DNA of 64,000 nucleotides from Roseivirga sp. (lineage in GTDB: Bacteria; Bacteroidota; Bacteroidia; Cytophagales; Cyclobacteriaceae). Shown here in pieces: positions 36,093 to 43,701 of the stretch (positions within the stretch are counted from its first letter, which is position 1; every line of letters starts with the position of its first letter). The stretch is from positions 62,001 to 126,000 of the forward strand of contig JAAWWF010000028.1 of the NCBI GenBank assembly GCA_021404565.1. The letters are read 5' to 3'. The translations under genes and the position numbers were made by a program. Below the pieces are notes generated by a model. That model saw only the letters and a program-made list of their open reading frames with translations. It was not told the DNA's origin and searched no databases.

Positions 36093-36608
36093 ATGCCCGA
36101 ACAAGAAAAAACCTTCAACCCCCTCAAAGCCTTATGGAATGTAGTCTCTACGATTAGTGGGGCAATTGGACTGATAAGTTTGGCAGATTCCTGGCATGAA
36201 TGGCAAGAGCAAATCAACGTATTAATTGAGCATTATAGAAATATTGTTTATTGGCCTTTCGACTTTGTAGAGCTAAAACTACCAAACTGGTTAAAGGACT
36301 ATATTTTTATTGGAAGTTTATTTGTTGGTTCACTAGCAAAGGCAGCTGGTAAGAAATTTTGGAAAGGTGGAGAGAGTACAGAGAAAATGAATATACTCAC
36401 CACACTCATAGTAGGGTTGTTCATTGGCCTGTTCTGCCTTTTAATTTGGCCAATTGGACTTATAACCCTCATACAGTCATTCCTTGCCCCTCAATTTTTG
36501 GATGTAGGTGGACTTTTTCAACCAAAGGAATTCCGTTCTGCATTTCTCTGGTTTTTGGCGTCAATCTTACTCTTTCTACTCGTTCTTATCGGTAGTGTTA
36601 TCTTTTAG
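36093..36608 (+). CDS. Small membrane protein, paralogue 3 of 3, unknown function
   Basis: 171 residues beginning with KTFNPLKALWNVVSTISGAI and GLISLADSWHEWQEQ, then VYWPFDFVELKLPNWLKDYI, matching the middle of the other two copies. Three hydrophobic segments lie at about 70-85, 100-130 and 150-170. The chain ends abruptly in the last segment (LLVLIGSVIF), whereas the other two end with an Arg after it, so the 3' end may be slightly cut. It is the last of the tandem set, 3 bases after the second copy. Function unknown. Confidence 0.68.
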   Translation: MPEQEKTFNPLKALWNVVSTISGAIGLISLADSWHEWQEQINVLIEHYRNIVYWPFDFVELKLPNWLKDYIFIGSLFVGSLAKAAGKKFWKGGESTEKMNILTTLIVGLFIGLFCLLIWPIGLITLIQSFLAPQFLDVGGLFQPKEFRSAFLWFLASILLFLLVLIGSVIF

Positions 36609-36632
36609 TCTTCCGTGTCCTCTCCAGCCATA

Positions 36633-36761
36633 TCATTGGACTCTCTTAAAAAGTACACCCTTTTTGCGCAGGTACTCAGGAGTGTCTCCATACTCCAACT
36701 GCGCTATAACATCGCAGGTTTGTCCTTCTACTTTTTCCCCTTCCCAGGTTATCACTAACAT
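36633..36761 (-). CDS. Small ORF or gene remnant, unknown
   Basis: A 42-codon minus-strand frame starting MLVITWEGEKVEG and ending GDTPEYLRKKG-VLFKRVQ. The frame stays open upstream to about 36843, with coding-like residues CKIKYLNRQPVDT, but without another ATG. It may be the tail of a broken gene rather than a complete small protein. Composition looks coding; I recognise no family. It fills most of the gap between the third membrane-protein gene and the right 45-bp repeat. Confidence 0.35.
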   Translation of the reverse strand: MLVITWEGEKVEGQTCDVIAQLEYGDTPEYLRKKGVLFKRVQ

Positions 36762-36827
36762 GGTATCCACTGGTTGTCTGTTTAGGTATTTGATCTTACA
36801 AAATTGATTGCTTTGTAAGCAAGAGAC

Positions 36828-36872
36828 CCAATCCGGTTGAGGCCTTAAGATCAGAATAATGTAACCATATAG
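36828..36872. repeat. 45-bp direct repeat, right copy
   Basis: Perfect copy of 34605-34649, that is the 3' end of the permease gene including its stop codon, but with no permease gene in front of it. A good terminator follows 32 bases later, as expected for the original end of that gene. Confidence 0.85.
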
Positions 36873-36904
36873 AATTTCGAGAGTCTGTATTGCAATACGG
36901 TCTC

Positions 36905-36935
36905 AAAGCCGGCAAAAAAACTGTCGGCTTTTTTT
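36905..36935 (+). terminator. Rho-independent terminator
   Basis: Stem AAAGCCG (36905-36911) with CGGCTTT (36925-36931) and a T-run to 36935. It probably once ended the permease transcript and now lies 2.3 kb downstream of that gene. Confidence 0.78.
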
Positions 36936-36951
36936 AAATCATTAAAGACTG

Positions 36952-36990
36952 CATTTAGGACTTATATATTTTGATTACATTTAGGACTTA
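36952..36990. promoter_or_regulatory. Direct repeats before the second PadR-type gene
   Basis: CATTTAGGACTTA occurs perfectly at 36952-36964 and 36978-36990, 26 bases apart, the second 11 bases before the ATG. Likely operator half-sites for the regulator encoded next. Confidence 0.55.
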
Positions 36991-37001
36991 AATGTAAAAC
37001 T

Positions 37002-37334
37002 ATGGGAAAGTATGCAATAGGGGAGTTTGAAGAGGTAGTGTTGCTCACGGTAGCAGTACTCTATGAAAATGCTTACGGCATCGCCATTAAAGAAGATATT
37101 GAACAACGCCTTAAGCGCAAAGTAAGTGTCGGGGCCATGCGAACCGCATTGAAACGGCTGGAAAAAAAGGAGTTCCTGACCTCCGAGTTTGGAGAGGCGA
37201 CTGCCATTCGTGGTGGTAAGCGCAAGCGTTATTTCCGGGTAACCCCATACGGAAAGAAGGCCCTGGAAAAGGTAATGTCAGACAGACAAAAACTATGGGA
37301 AGCCATCCCTACTATGGCATTTGATTTCAAGTAA
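37002..37334 (+). CDS. PadR-family regulator
   Basis: 110 residues. It has the PadR winged helix: FEEVVLLTVAVLYENAYG, VGAMRTALKRLEKKEFLTSEF, GGKRKRYFRVTPYGKKAL. It resembles but is not a close copy of the regulator at 31601. The permease gene begins directly after its stop, so both are one operon, and the direct repeats at 36952-36990 suggest it represses itself. Confidence 0.9.
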   Translation: MGKYAIGEFEEVVLLTVAVLYENAYGIAIKEDIEQRLKRKVSVGAMRTALKRLEKKEFLTSEFGEATAIRGGKRKRYFRVTPYGKKALEKVMSDRQKLWEAIPTMAFDFK

Positions 37335-37346
37335 TTGAAGCAACCT

Positions 37347-39938
37347 ATGCTCATATCGCCACCAAAACTCCCTTTAAAGGTCTTAAAGTGGTTCTGCAGT
37401 CCTGATCTGGTCGAGGATGTAGAAGGCGATTTGGGTGAGCTTTTCAGAACCCGATATGAGAATAACAAATTCAGGGCCCAGGCTTTATTCTGTCTGGATG
37501 TGCTGTTTCTTTTTCGGCCCGGAATCATCAGAAATATAAAATTCAAACAAGGTCTAAATCAATATGTCATGCTAAAAAACTACTTCAAAATCGCGTTGAG
37601 AAATGCCTTAAGGTACAAGGGCTATACTGCGCTGAATCTCTTTGGGCTCATAGTCGGTATTGCCTCCAGTATGCTGGTACTGTTATGGGTTCAGGACGAG
37701 CGGAATATGAACAGTTTCCATGAAAATGGGGATAAAATTTATCAGGCTTTCAGAAATATGAAGCAATCGAATGGTGTAGTATCCACTACCTCTTCTGTGC
37801 CCAAGCCTCTGGCCGATCTGGTGAGCGATGGCTACTCAGAGGTCGATGCAATCGCTTCGTTTAGCTGGCTCATGGAAATGCAAATCACTTATGAAGACCA
37901 AAGTACGGTAGAAGAAGGTCATTTTGCCAGTCCTGAATTTCTCAATATGTTTTCTTTCCCCATTTTGGTTGGTGATAAGGCGAAAGCACTGGACGAGCTC
38001 AATTCTGTGATGATTTCACGGGCAGTGGCGGAGAAGTACTTTGGTGAAAACTGGCAGACCGAAGCCCTGGGTAAAATCTTTAAACTTCAAACGGCCAATT
38101 TATCCGTAAGCGGTGTTTTTGAAAATACCGGGCCTAATTCTACTCTTCAGTTTGACTGGTTAAGACCTGTACAGGCCTACTACAATGCCAACAGATGGGT
38201 GAATAATTGGGGCAACGGCAGCTTCGGATTGTATCTGAGTATTTCTGAGGAGGAAAAGGCTGATAGAGTGGCTGAACGCATTTTAATGGAGATTATGGAC
38301 CATACTGTGGACAATGATGCGGCCGGGGATGAAGAGGTGATTATTCAAAAATTTGAGGACACTTATCTCTATTCCAATTTTGACAATGGCGTCATATCCG
38401 GTGGAAGAATCGACTATGTTAGGATCATGACAGTGGTGGCCATTTTCATCCTGATAGTGGCTTGTATTAATTTTATGAACCTTACCACGGCTCGTTCGAG
38501 CAGAAGATCCAAGGAAATTGGCTTGAGAAAGGTGATGGGTGCGCGCAAAAATTCAATCGGCACGCAATTCTACTTCGAAGCTTTCTTTTTAACTACTATA
38601 GCGGTGGCTCTCTCGACTTTGGTGGTGATCTTACTGTTACCCTATTTTAACGGCTTGGTAGACAAGTCTTTGTCGCTTGATTTCATGCAAATCAACACCT
38701 GGTATTTCCTGGGTGGTCTTGTGCTTGTCGTTGGTACACTTTCCGGCAGCTACCCCGCTTTACTGCTTCCTACATTCAGCATACTTCAGTCCATGAAGGG
38801 GGGAGTCAAGCAGTCTTTCTTTGCTGAATTATTCAGAAAGGGCCTGGTTGTTTTCCAGTTTGCCATTTCAACCCTTTTGATTATTGGTACAGCGGTTGTT
38901 TACAAGCAAATTGACTATGTATTGAACAAAGACCTGGGCTTGGTCAAAGAAAACCTGATCACTATTCCCTTGCAGGCGGGTATGGCTCAAAAGCTCGAAA
39001 CCTACAAAACAGAGCTGCTCAGACTCCCTGATGTAAAAGCTGTAACAGCGTCCACTGGTAACCCCTTAAGCTATGGACGCTCCACAAGCTCGGCAAGCTG
39101 GGAAGGTAAAGACCCTTCCGCGGGCTATGAAGTGAATGTTATCATCACTGATGAAGACTTTATCCGCACTTCAGGCATGGAGATACTGAAAGGGCGCGAT
39201 TTCTCAGAGCAAATGCAGGATTCCTCCAATTTCATCATCAATGAGGTAGCTGCTCAGCTAATGGGCTTTGACGATCCTTTAGGGAAAGACCTTTCGTTCT
39301 GGGGAATCAATGGTAAAATCACCGGGGTGGTAAAGAACTTTCATATGAGTAATATGTATGAGCCTATCGCTCCATTGATTATTACCTGTATAGACCCAAG
39401 CAGGTCGGCTGTAATGCTTGTAAGGATAGACAACAATTCAGGTACAGTGCTGAAGTCCATTGAGCAAATCACGGCTGAACTGGCCCCCGGTAGCGATTTC
39501 AGTTATGAATTTGTTGATCAGGTGTATGCTGAAGGCTATAGAAGTGAGCAGACGGTAGGCACTCTGGCCAATATCTTTGCCTTTATCTCCATCCTCATTT
39601 CCAGTCTTGGTTTGTTGGGACTGACGTCTTATTCTGCAGAACAGCGGTCTATGGAAATAGGGGTAAGAAAGGTTCATGGTGCATCGGTATTACAAATCCT
39701 GATGCTCCTGTCTAAGGACTATTCAAGGCTTATTCTGATCTCATTCGTACTGGCCATTCCGGCAGGTTATTATGTAATGCAGGACTGGCTCAATAATTTC
39801 GAATTTCGCACAAGCTTGAATGTCCTTGTCTTCCTGGTCGCTACAGCCATTATCTTTTTAATAGGCGTATTGACAGTAGGGGCCAAATCATACCAGGCTG
39901 CCACAGCCAACCCGGTAAAATCACTTAGGCAGGAATAA
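37347..39938 (+). CDS. FtsX/MacB-type ABC permease with N-terminal prefix
   Basis: 863 residues from the ATG at 37347; a TTG at 37335, overlapping the PadR stop, is an alternative start. Residues 1-70 are a prefix with the block PDLVEDVEGDLGELFRTRYE seen in this permease group. The first membrane segment (about 90-112) precedes a MacB-type periplasmic domain (about 115-360), an FtsX block (SRRSKEIGLRKVMGARKNSI), a second periplasmic domain and a second FtsX block (RSMEIGVRKVHGASVLQILM). Same architecture as the permease at 31949. Likely an efflux or stress-response system; no ATPase gene is nearby. Confidence 0.9.
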   Translation: MLISPPKLPLKVLKWFCSPDLVEDVEGDLGELFRTRYENNKFRAQALFCLDVLFLFRPGIIRNIKFKQGLNQYVMLKNYFKIALRNALRYKGYTALNLFGLIVGIASSMLVLLWVQDERNMNSFHENGDKIYQAFRNMKQSNGVVSTTSSVPKPLADLVSDGYSEVDAIASFSWLMEMQITYEDQSTVEEGHFASPEFLNMFSFPILVGDKAKALDELNSVMISRAVAEKYFGENWQTEALGKIFKLQTANLSVSGVFENTGPNSTLQFDWLRPVQAYYNANRWVNNWGNGSFGLYLSISEEEKADRVAERILMEIMDHTVDNDAAGDEEVIIQKFEDTYLYSNFDNGVISGGRIDYVRIMTVVAIFILIVACINFMNLTTARSSRRSKEIGLRKVMGARKNSIGTQFYFEAFFLTTIAVALSTLVVILLLPYFNGLVDKSLSLDFMQINTWYFLGGLVLVVGTLSGSYPALLLPTFSILQSMKGGVKQSFFAELFRKGLVVFQFAISTLLIIGTAVVYKQIDYVLNKDLGLVKENLITIPLQAGMAQKLETYKTELLRLPDVKAVTASTGNPLSYGRSTSSASWEGKDPSAGYEVNVIITDEDFIRTSGMEILKGRDFSEQMQDSSNFIINEVAAQLMGFDDPLGKDLSFWGINGKITGVVKNFHMSNMYEPIAPLIITCIDPSRSAVMLVRIDNNSGTVLKSIEQITAELAPGSDFSYEFVDQVYAEGYRSEQTVGTLANIFAFISILISSLGLLGLTSYSAEQRSMEIGVRKVHGASVLQILMLLSKDYSRLILISFVLAIPAGYYVMQDWLNNFEFRTSLNVLVFLVATAIIFLIGVLTVGAKSYQAATANPVKSLRQE

Positions 39939-39980
39939 AGATTTTTCCTAGCGGATTTTCGGGCACTACATTTTTATCAA

Positions 39981-40011
39981 ATCATTTCTGCAACATTGTT
40001 GCAGAAATGAT
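39981..40011. promoter_or_regulatory. Zur-type palindrome before the COG0523 operon
   Basis: Core CTGCAACATTGTTGCAG at 39988-40004 inside a longer palindrome running from 39981 to 40011 that is perfect apart from the centre. It lies about 200 bases before the first gene of the operon and matches the sites at 13148-13181 and 14707-14761. Confidence 0.65.
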
Positions 40012-40213
40012 TTTGAGTTCCTAGATTTGAGCAACACATACATATTGTATATGTAAGAGGCGTACACATTGATCTGATTAGCACCTGCTCATTGCGGAAT
40101 TGCTAAAAAGTAAGAGAGTTTAACAATGTTTACCGTATTGATGTCGGGTGTTGATCTGTCAATTGTCGCCACTGCTTGTCTGGCCTGCTTTAACAGGGCT
40201 TAACATACAAAGG

Positions 40214-40645
40214 ATGAAGATGAAACTGGCTATGTCGGCTTTGCTACTGGTTTTCGGTTTGCAAACCTCAGGTCCCGAAGGATGGCAAATTTTCGATAAA
40301 GTTACCTTCAAGTCAACGTATTTTGAAGAAATAGACTCCTATTTCGAAGTTCCCACATTTGATGAGACCCTGAAAAACCTTGAGGGCACCACCGTGACCA
40401 TATCAGGTTATTTTATCCCTATTGAAGTCGATACCATTTTTGTGTTGTCAGGTTTACCTTTCAGCTCATGTTTCTTTTGTGGCGGAGCAGGACCGGAGAC
40501 CGTAGCGGAAGTAAGGATGGATAAAGTACCGAATGACCTTTTCGCAGATGACCTTGTGAAAGTAGAGGGTAAGCTAAAACTGAATGCTACCAACATCGAT
40601 TACATGAACTTCATCATTCGCGAGGCTAAAATCGTCAAGGATTGA
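40214..40645 (+). CDS. Exported DUF3299-like protein
   Basis: 143 residues from the ATG at 40214 (MKMKLAMSALLLVFG); a start at 40148 would add 22 residues ahead of the signal peptide. After the signal, LEGTTVTISGYFIPIEVD and SSCFFCGGAGPETVAEV match the DUF3299 pattern, an OB-like fold with a CxxC pair. The family is of unknown function and often found near metal genes. It opens an operon with a His-rich lipoprotein and a COG0523 GTPase behind a Zur-type palindrome, so a part in zinc supply to the periplasm is plausible. Confidence 0.72.
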   Translation: MKMKLAMSALLLVFGLQTSGPEGWQIFDKVTFKSTYFEEIDSYFEVPTFDETLKNLEGTTVTISGYFIPIEVDTIFVLSGLPFSSCFFCGGAGPETVAEVRMDKVPNDLFADDLVKVEGKLKLNATNIDYMNFIIREAKIVKD

Positions 40646-41013
40646 TGAGAGAGTGTTTTGGCTTTCTTCTTTGTGCCTCCCTGCTTTTCTCTTGCTCCTC
40701 GCAAAGCCAGGAGGAAAAAGCCATGCTGAAAGAGGCTTATGAACTTCAGTTAGAAGTAATCGAAGGTGTCAAAGACCTGAAATTATTAACGGCTCTCGAA
40801 AGGGAGAGGAAAGACTCCCTTGAACATATTTTACATGAAATTGAAGAGTCGCTTTTTGCCATTCCGGGTTATGAATTGGAATTACCAGGCCATGAAGGGC
40901 ATGATCACGACCATAGTAGGATCTCACTCAGCAGCAAAGAAATGCTGGATGTTCAGCATGAACTGCACAAACAGGTAACCCACCTCAAATCTACTTTTCA
41001 AACCAATGACTAA
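40645..41013 (+). CDS. His-rich lipoprotein, putative zinc binder
   Basis: 122 residues from the ATG at 40645, overlapping the previous stop by one base (TGATG). Lipobox LLFSC, then a largely helical body, with a metal-binding-type run GHEGHDHDH at about residues 88-97 and more His towards the C-terminus. No known family. It overlaps the GTPase gene by eight bases. The His cluster, the palindrome upstream and the neighbours suggest periplasmic zinc binding; this is inferred. Confidence 0.72.
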   Translation: MRECFGFLLCASLLFSCSSQSQEEKAMLKEAYELQLEVIEGVKDLKLLTALERERKDSLEHILHEIEESLFAIPGYELELPGHEGHDHDHSRISLSSKEMLDVQHELHKQVTHLKSTFQTND

Positions 41014-42205
41014 ACTTCCTGTAACTGTACTATCCGGCTTTCTTGGGGCCGGTAAGACTACCTTACTCAATCATGTGCTGCACAATAAAGAAGGCATGCG
41101 TGTGGCCGTGATCGTAAACGACATGAGCGAGGTGAATATAGATGCTGAATTGGTTAAGCAGGGAAATACCCTGAGCAGAACAGATGAGAAGCTCGTAGAA
41201 ATGAGCAATGGCTGTATTTGCTGTACACTCAGAGAGGACCTGATTGAAGAAGTGGCCAAACTCGCGCTTGAAAACAAGTATGATTATCTGCTCATCGAAA
41301 GTACCGGGATTTCCGAACCGCTGCCTGTGGCCCAGACATTCTGGTTTGAGAGTGACGAACTCGAGGTAAATCTTTCGGATGTCTGCCAGCTCGACACAAT
41401 GGTCACAGTGATTGATGCATTGAATTTTCTGAAAGATTTTGGCTCTGCAGATACGATTGCCAGTCGTGAAATGAACGATGAAGAGAAAGACGAGCGAACC
41501 ATTGTCAATCTGCTTACGGATCAGGTGGAATTTGCTGATGTCATTCTCATTAATAAGACAGACTTGATTTCGAAAGATGAATTAAACTTGCTAAAGGGTA
41601 TGATTACCAAGCTTAATCCACAGGCAAAACTCATTGAGTCTGAGTTCGGAAAAGTACCCCTGAGACAAATTCTGGCAACCGGCAGATTTGATTATGATAC
41701 TACGTCACAGTCAGCTGGCTGGATTCAGGAACTGGAAAATGAGCACAAACCAGAAACCGAGGAGTATGGTATCGGTTCATTCGTTTTTCATAGCAACAAG
41801 CCTTTTCATCCGCAACGTTTCTGGCAGTATGTCTCCATGCTCTGGCCATCCAACATTATCAGAAGTAAGGGACTGTTCTGGATTGCCTCACGGCCCGATC
41901 AGGCTTTGACCTGGAGCCAGGCCGGTGGTTCACTAAGGGCCGACTCAGCAGGGGTGTGGTGGTGTTCAATGCCTTTTGAACAACGAACCCGGTACGAGGC
42001 ATTTGTCGAGAATCGTGAAGAAATTGAAGCCGACTGGGACAAAACCTATGGCGATAGAAAAAGCGAGCTGGTGATCATCGGACAACAGCTTGATCGGGAA
42101 CAAATCATCAGGGACCTCAACGAATGTCTCTGCAACGAGCAGGAATTGCTCATGTGGCAAAACGGAGAACACTTTGAAGATCACTGGCCCATTCCTGCGT
42201 ATTAG
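41006..42205 (+). CDS. COG0523 GTPase, probable zinc metallochaperone
   Basis: 399 residues of the CobW/YjiA/ZNG1 superfamily. The P-loop [13 protein letters not shown] is at about 11-23, the metal motif GCICC (CxCC) at about 70, the Walker B-like [10 protein letters not shown] follows, and the guanine-specificity motif INKTD is present. The C-terminal CobW_C domain (about 250-385; [25 protein letters not shown]) is long. COG0523 proteins under Zur control deliver zinc to client enzymes during zinc limitation; here the palindrome at 39988 and the His-rich lipoprotein support that. Clients are not evident in the window. Confidence 0.9.
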   Translation: MTKLPVTVLSGFLGAGKTTLLNHVLHNKEGMRVAVIVNDMSEVNIDAELVKQGNTLSRTDEKLVEMSNGCICCTLREDLIEEVAKLALENKYDYLLIESTGISEPLPVAQTFWFESDELEVNLSDVCQLDTMVTVIDALNFLKDFGSADTIASREMNDEEKDERTIVNLLTDQVEFADVILINKTDLISKDELNLLKGMITKLNPQAKLIESEFGKVPLRQILATGRFDYDTTSQSAGWIQELENEHKPETEEYGIGSFVFHSNKPFHPQRFWQYVSMLWPSNIIRSKGLFWIASRPDQALTWSQAGGSLRADSAGVWWCSMPFEQRTRYEAFVENREEIEADWDKTYGDRKSELVIIGQQLDREQIIRDLNECLCNEQELLMWQNGEHFEDHWPIPAY

Positions 42206-42283
42206 ATGTTGAAATTCAGGTCAATCATCCTGCTACTATTCTGCCTCAACAATCTGAGTGCACAGTCTGACTTCGAGGTTTAG
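42206..42283 (+). pseudogene. Truncated exported-protein gene
   Basis: A start codon immediately after the GTPase stop opens a 25-codon frame, MLKFRSIILLLFCLNNLSAQ then SDFEV and TAG. It is a full signal peptide with five mature residues. The same frame goes on with ELNWLREHYF for some codons before running into the convergent glycosyltransferase gene, so the rest of an exported protein seems to be lost. It probably was the fourth gene of the zinc operon. Confidence 0.55.
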
Positions 42284-42306
42284 GAGTTAAATTGGCTCCG
42301 GGAACA

Positions 42307-43476
42307 CTACTTCACCTGCATAGCCATGCGTTTCGCCTTCTCCCAAGTCACCTGCTGGTTACCTGCCAGGTAGCGAAACCATCCTCTTACCACGCAAATG
42401 TGCATAAATACAAAGTAATAGGGAGCGAAAAATCCTTTGACTCTGATATTCCTGTTTTGCAACAGATAGCCAGAGAATGAACTGGTGTAAAATAGTGTCT
42501 GAGCAACAAAGACCACCTGGTAAACTACATGATCATTAAGCAAAGCTACATTAGTCAAAAGCAGGCTGAGCATGGCGATGGGCACCAGCGTCCAGCGTAG
42601 TACGCGATGTGAAATGTATTGAAAACTCAAACCTTTGTACCTGAAGAAATTGAGTAGTGGAAGCATTCGCAAAATAGCCTGTAAACCTCCTGCGGCAATT
42701 CGAATTTTGCGTTTGGTTTCCTCCTTTATGTTGGCAGAAGCCGTTTCTGAAGCTATGGCTAAGGGTTCGTAGGCCACTTTGTATATACGCATAGCAATGC
42801 CCATAGTCATGATAAAGTCTTCTATAATCACATCTGTAGCTACATTCTCATACAGATTGGTTCTGATGGCAAAGAGTTCACCAGCAGCGCCTACCAGGCT
42901 ATTCCATTCAGCATCTTTGCGCTTTAGAAGCGACTCATATTTCCAGTACAAACCTTCTCCCGAGGCGCTTGCAGCATCCTTTTCCTTACTAAAAACTACC
43001 TTTTCTCCGGAGACTGCCCCAACCAGATTGCTTTGAAAATGACGCACCATATGTCTAAGGCCATTGGTGCTGATCATTACGTTGGCATCAGTAAAGAGTG
43101 TGATCTCAGTAGCCACATGAGGCATTACCCTGTTCACGGCTGCTATCTTACCTTTACGCTGAGCCTGATGAAACACCCGAACTTCAGGGAATTGCTGAAT
43201 CAGTTGGTCTGTACCGTCATCGGAACCATCGGTTACAAAGAAAATCTTCAGTTTATCAACGGGGTAGTCCAGGGCCAGACAGTCAGTTACTTTGGACTCA
43301 ATGATGTCTGCCTCATTGTATGCAGCCACCACTAAAGTGACTTCAGGTAAATCATCGTCTTCTAATTCCGGAATGGAGTTTTTCTTCTTTAACCTGGCGA
43401 GTATGGTGATAACGATGGCATAGCCAATAAATGTGTAACCTATGACAAGTACGGAGATCCAGAAGAGTGTTTCCAT
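42307..43476 (-). CDS. Family 2 glycosyltransferase, membrane-bound
   Basis: 389 residues. One N-terminal membrane segment (about 3-25), then the GT2 catalytic domain (about 45-275; VTLVVAAYNEADIIESK, FFVTDGSDDGTDQLI, ITLFTDANVMIS, and ERK-type VIIEDFIMTM), and three C-terminal segments (about 300-375). This is the layout of processive or lipid-linked sugar transferases such as those for beta-glycans. It is set apart from the polysaccharide operon by 224 bases that hold repeats and hairpins, so it has its own promoter. Confidence 0.88.
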   Translation of the reverse strand: METLFWISVLVIGYTFIGYAIVITILARLKKKNSIPELEDDDLPEVTLVVAAYNEADIIESKVTDCLALDYPVDKLKIFFVTDGSDDGTDQLIQQFPEVRVFHQAQRKGKIAAVNRVMPHVATEITLFTDANVMISTNGLRHMVRHFQSNLVGAVSGEKVVFSKEKDAASASGEGLYWKYESLLKRKDAEWNSLVGAAGELFAIRTNLYENVATDVIIEDFIMTMGIAMRIYKVAYEPLAIASETASANIKEETKRKIRIAAGGLQAILRMLPLLNFFRYKGLSFQYISHRVLRWTLVPIAMLSLLLTNVALLNDHVVYQVVFVAQTLFYTSSFSGYLLQNRNIRVKGFFAPYYFVFMHICVVRGWFRYLAGNQQVTWEKAKRMAMQVK

Positions 43477-43527
43477 GGTCTTTTTGTTTAGAGAAAGGTA
43501 CTTCGGCCTTGTTAAGCGAACAGATAG

Positions 43528-43581
43528 TTTCGATGAGTGAAAGCACCTGAGGGTTGACTGACGGAAGTTGTCGTTGAGTGG
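43528..43581 (-). repeat. Three direct repeats upstream of the glycosyltransferase gene
   Basis: TGAGTGA, TGACTGA and TGAGTGG at 43534-43540, 43555-43561 and 43575-43581, spaced 21 and 20 bases, the first within TTTCGATGAGTGA. The spacing and core resemble the 20-bp repeats at 27338-27397 read in reverse, suggesting sites for the same type of regulator. The nearest lies about 55 bases before the gene start. Confidence 0.4.
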
Positions 43582-43636
43582 AAAGGGGGAGGTCTTAGTT
43601 GTGACAGGGAGATTAACCTTTTTTAAGTCCGATTAG

Positions 43637-43701
43637 ATGCTGAAATGAATTCAGCATGACAGATTCCCGGCAGCTTTAGCGAAGGCACCAAGCAGGAATC
43701 T
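43637..43701 (-). repeat. Two hairpins at the end of the polysaccharide operon
   Basis: ATGCTGAA (43637-43644) pairs with TTCAGCAT (43650-43657), and AGATTCC (43661-43667) with GGAATCT (43695-43701). The second arm reaches the stop codon of the glycosyltransferase gene. This kind of intergenic repeat is frequent in Bacteroidota and may end or stabilise the transcript. Confidence 0.5.

Noticed and set aside
43637-43701. Possible riboswitch or small RNA in the hairpin region
   Set aside because: The stems are short and of the type seen in intergenic repeats; nothing resembles a known riboswitch core.
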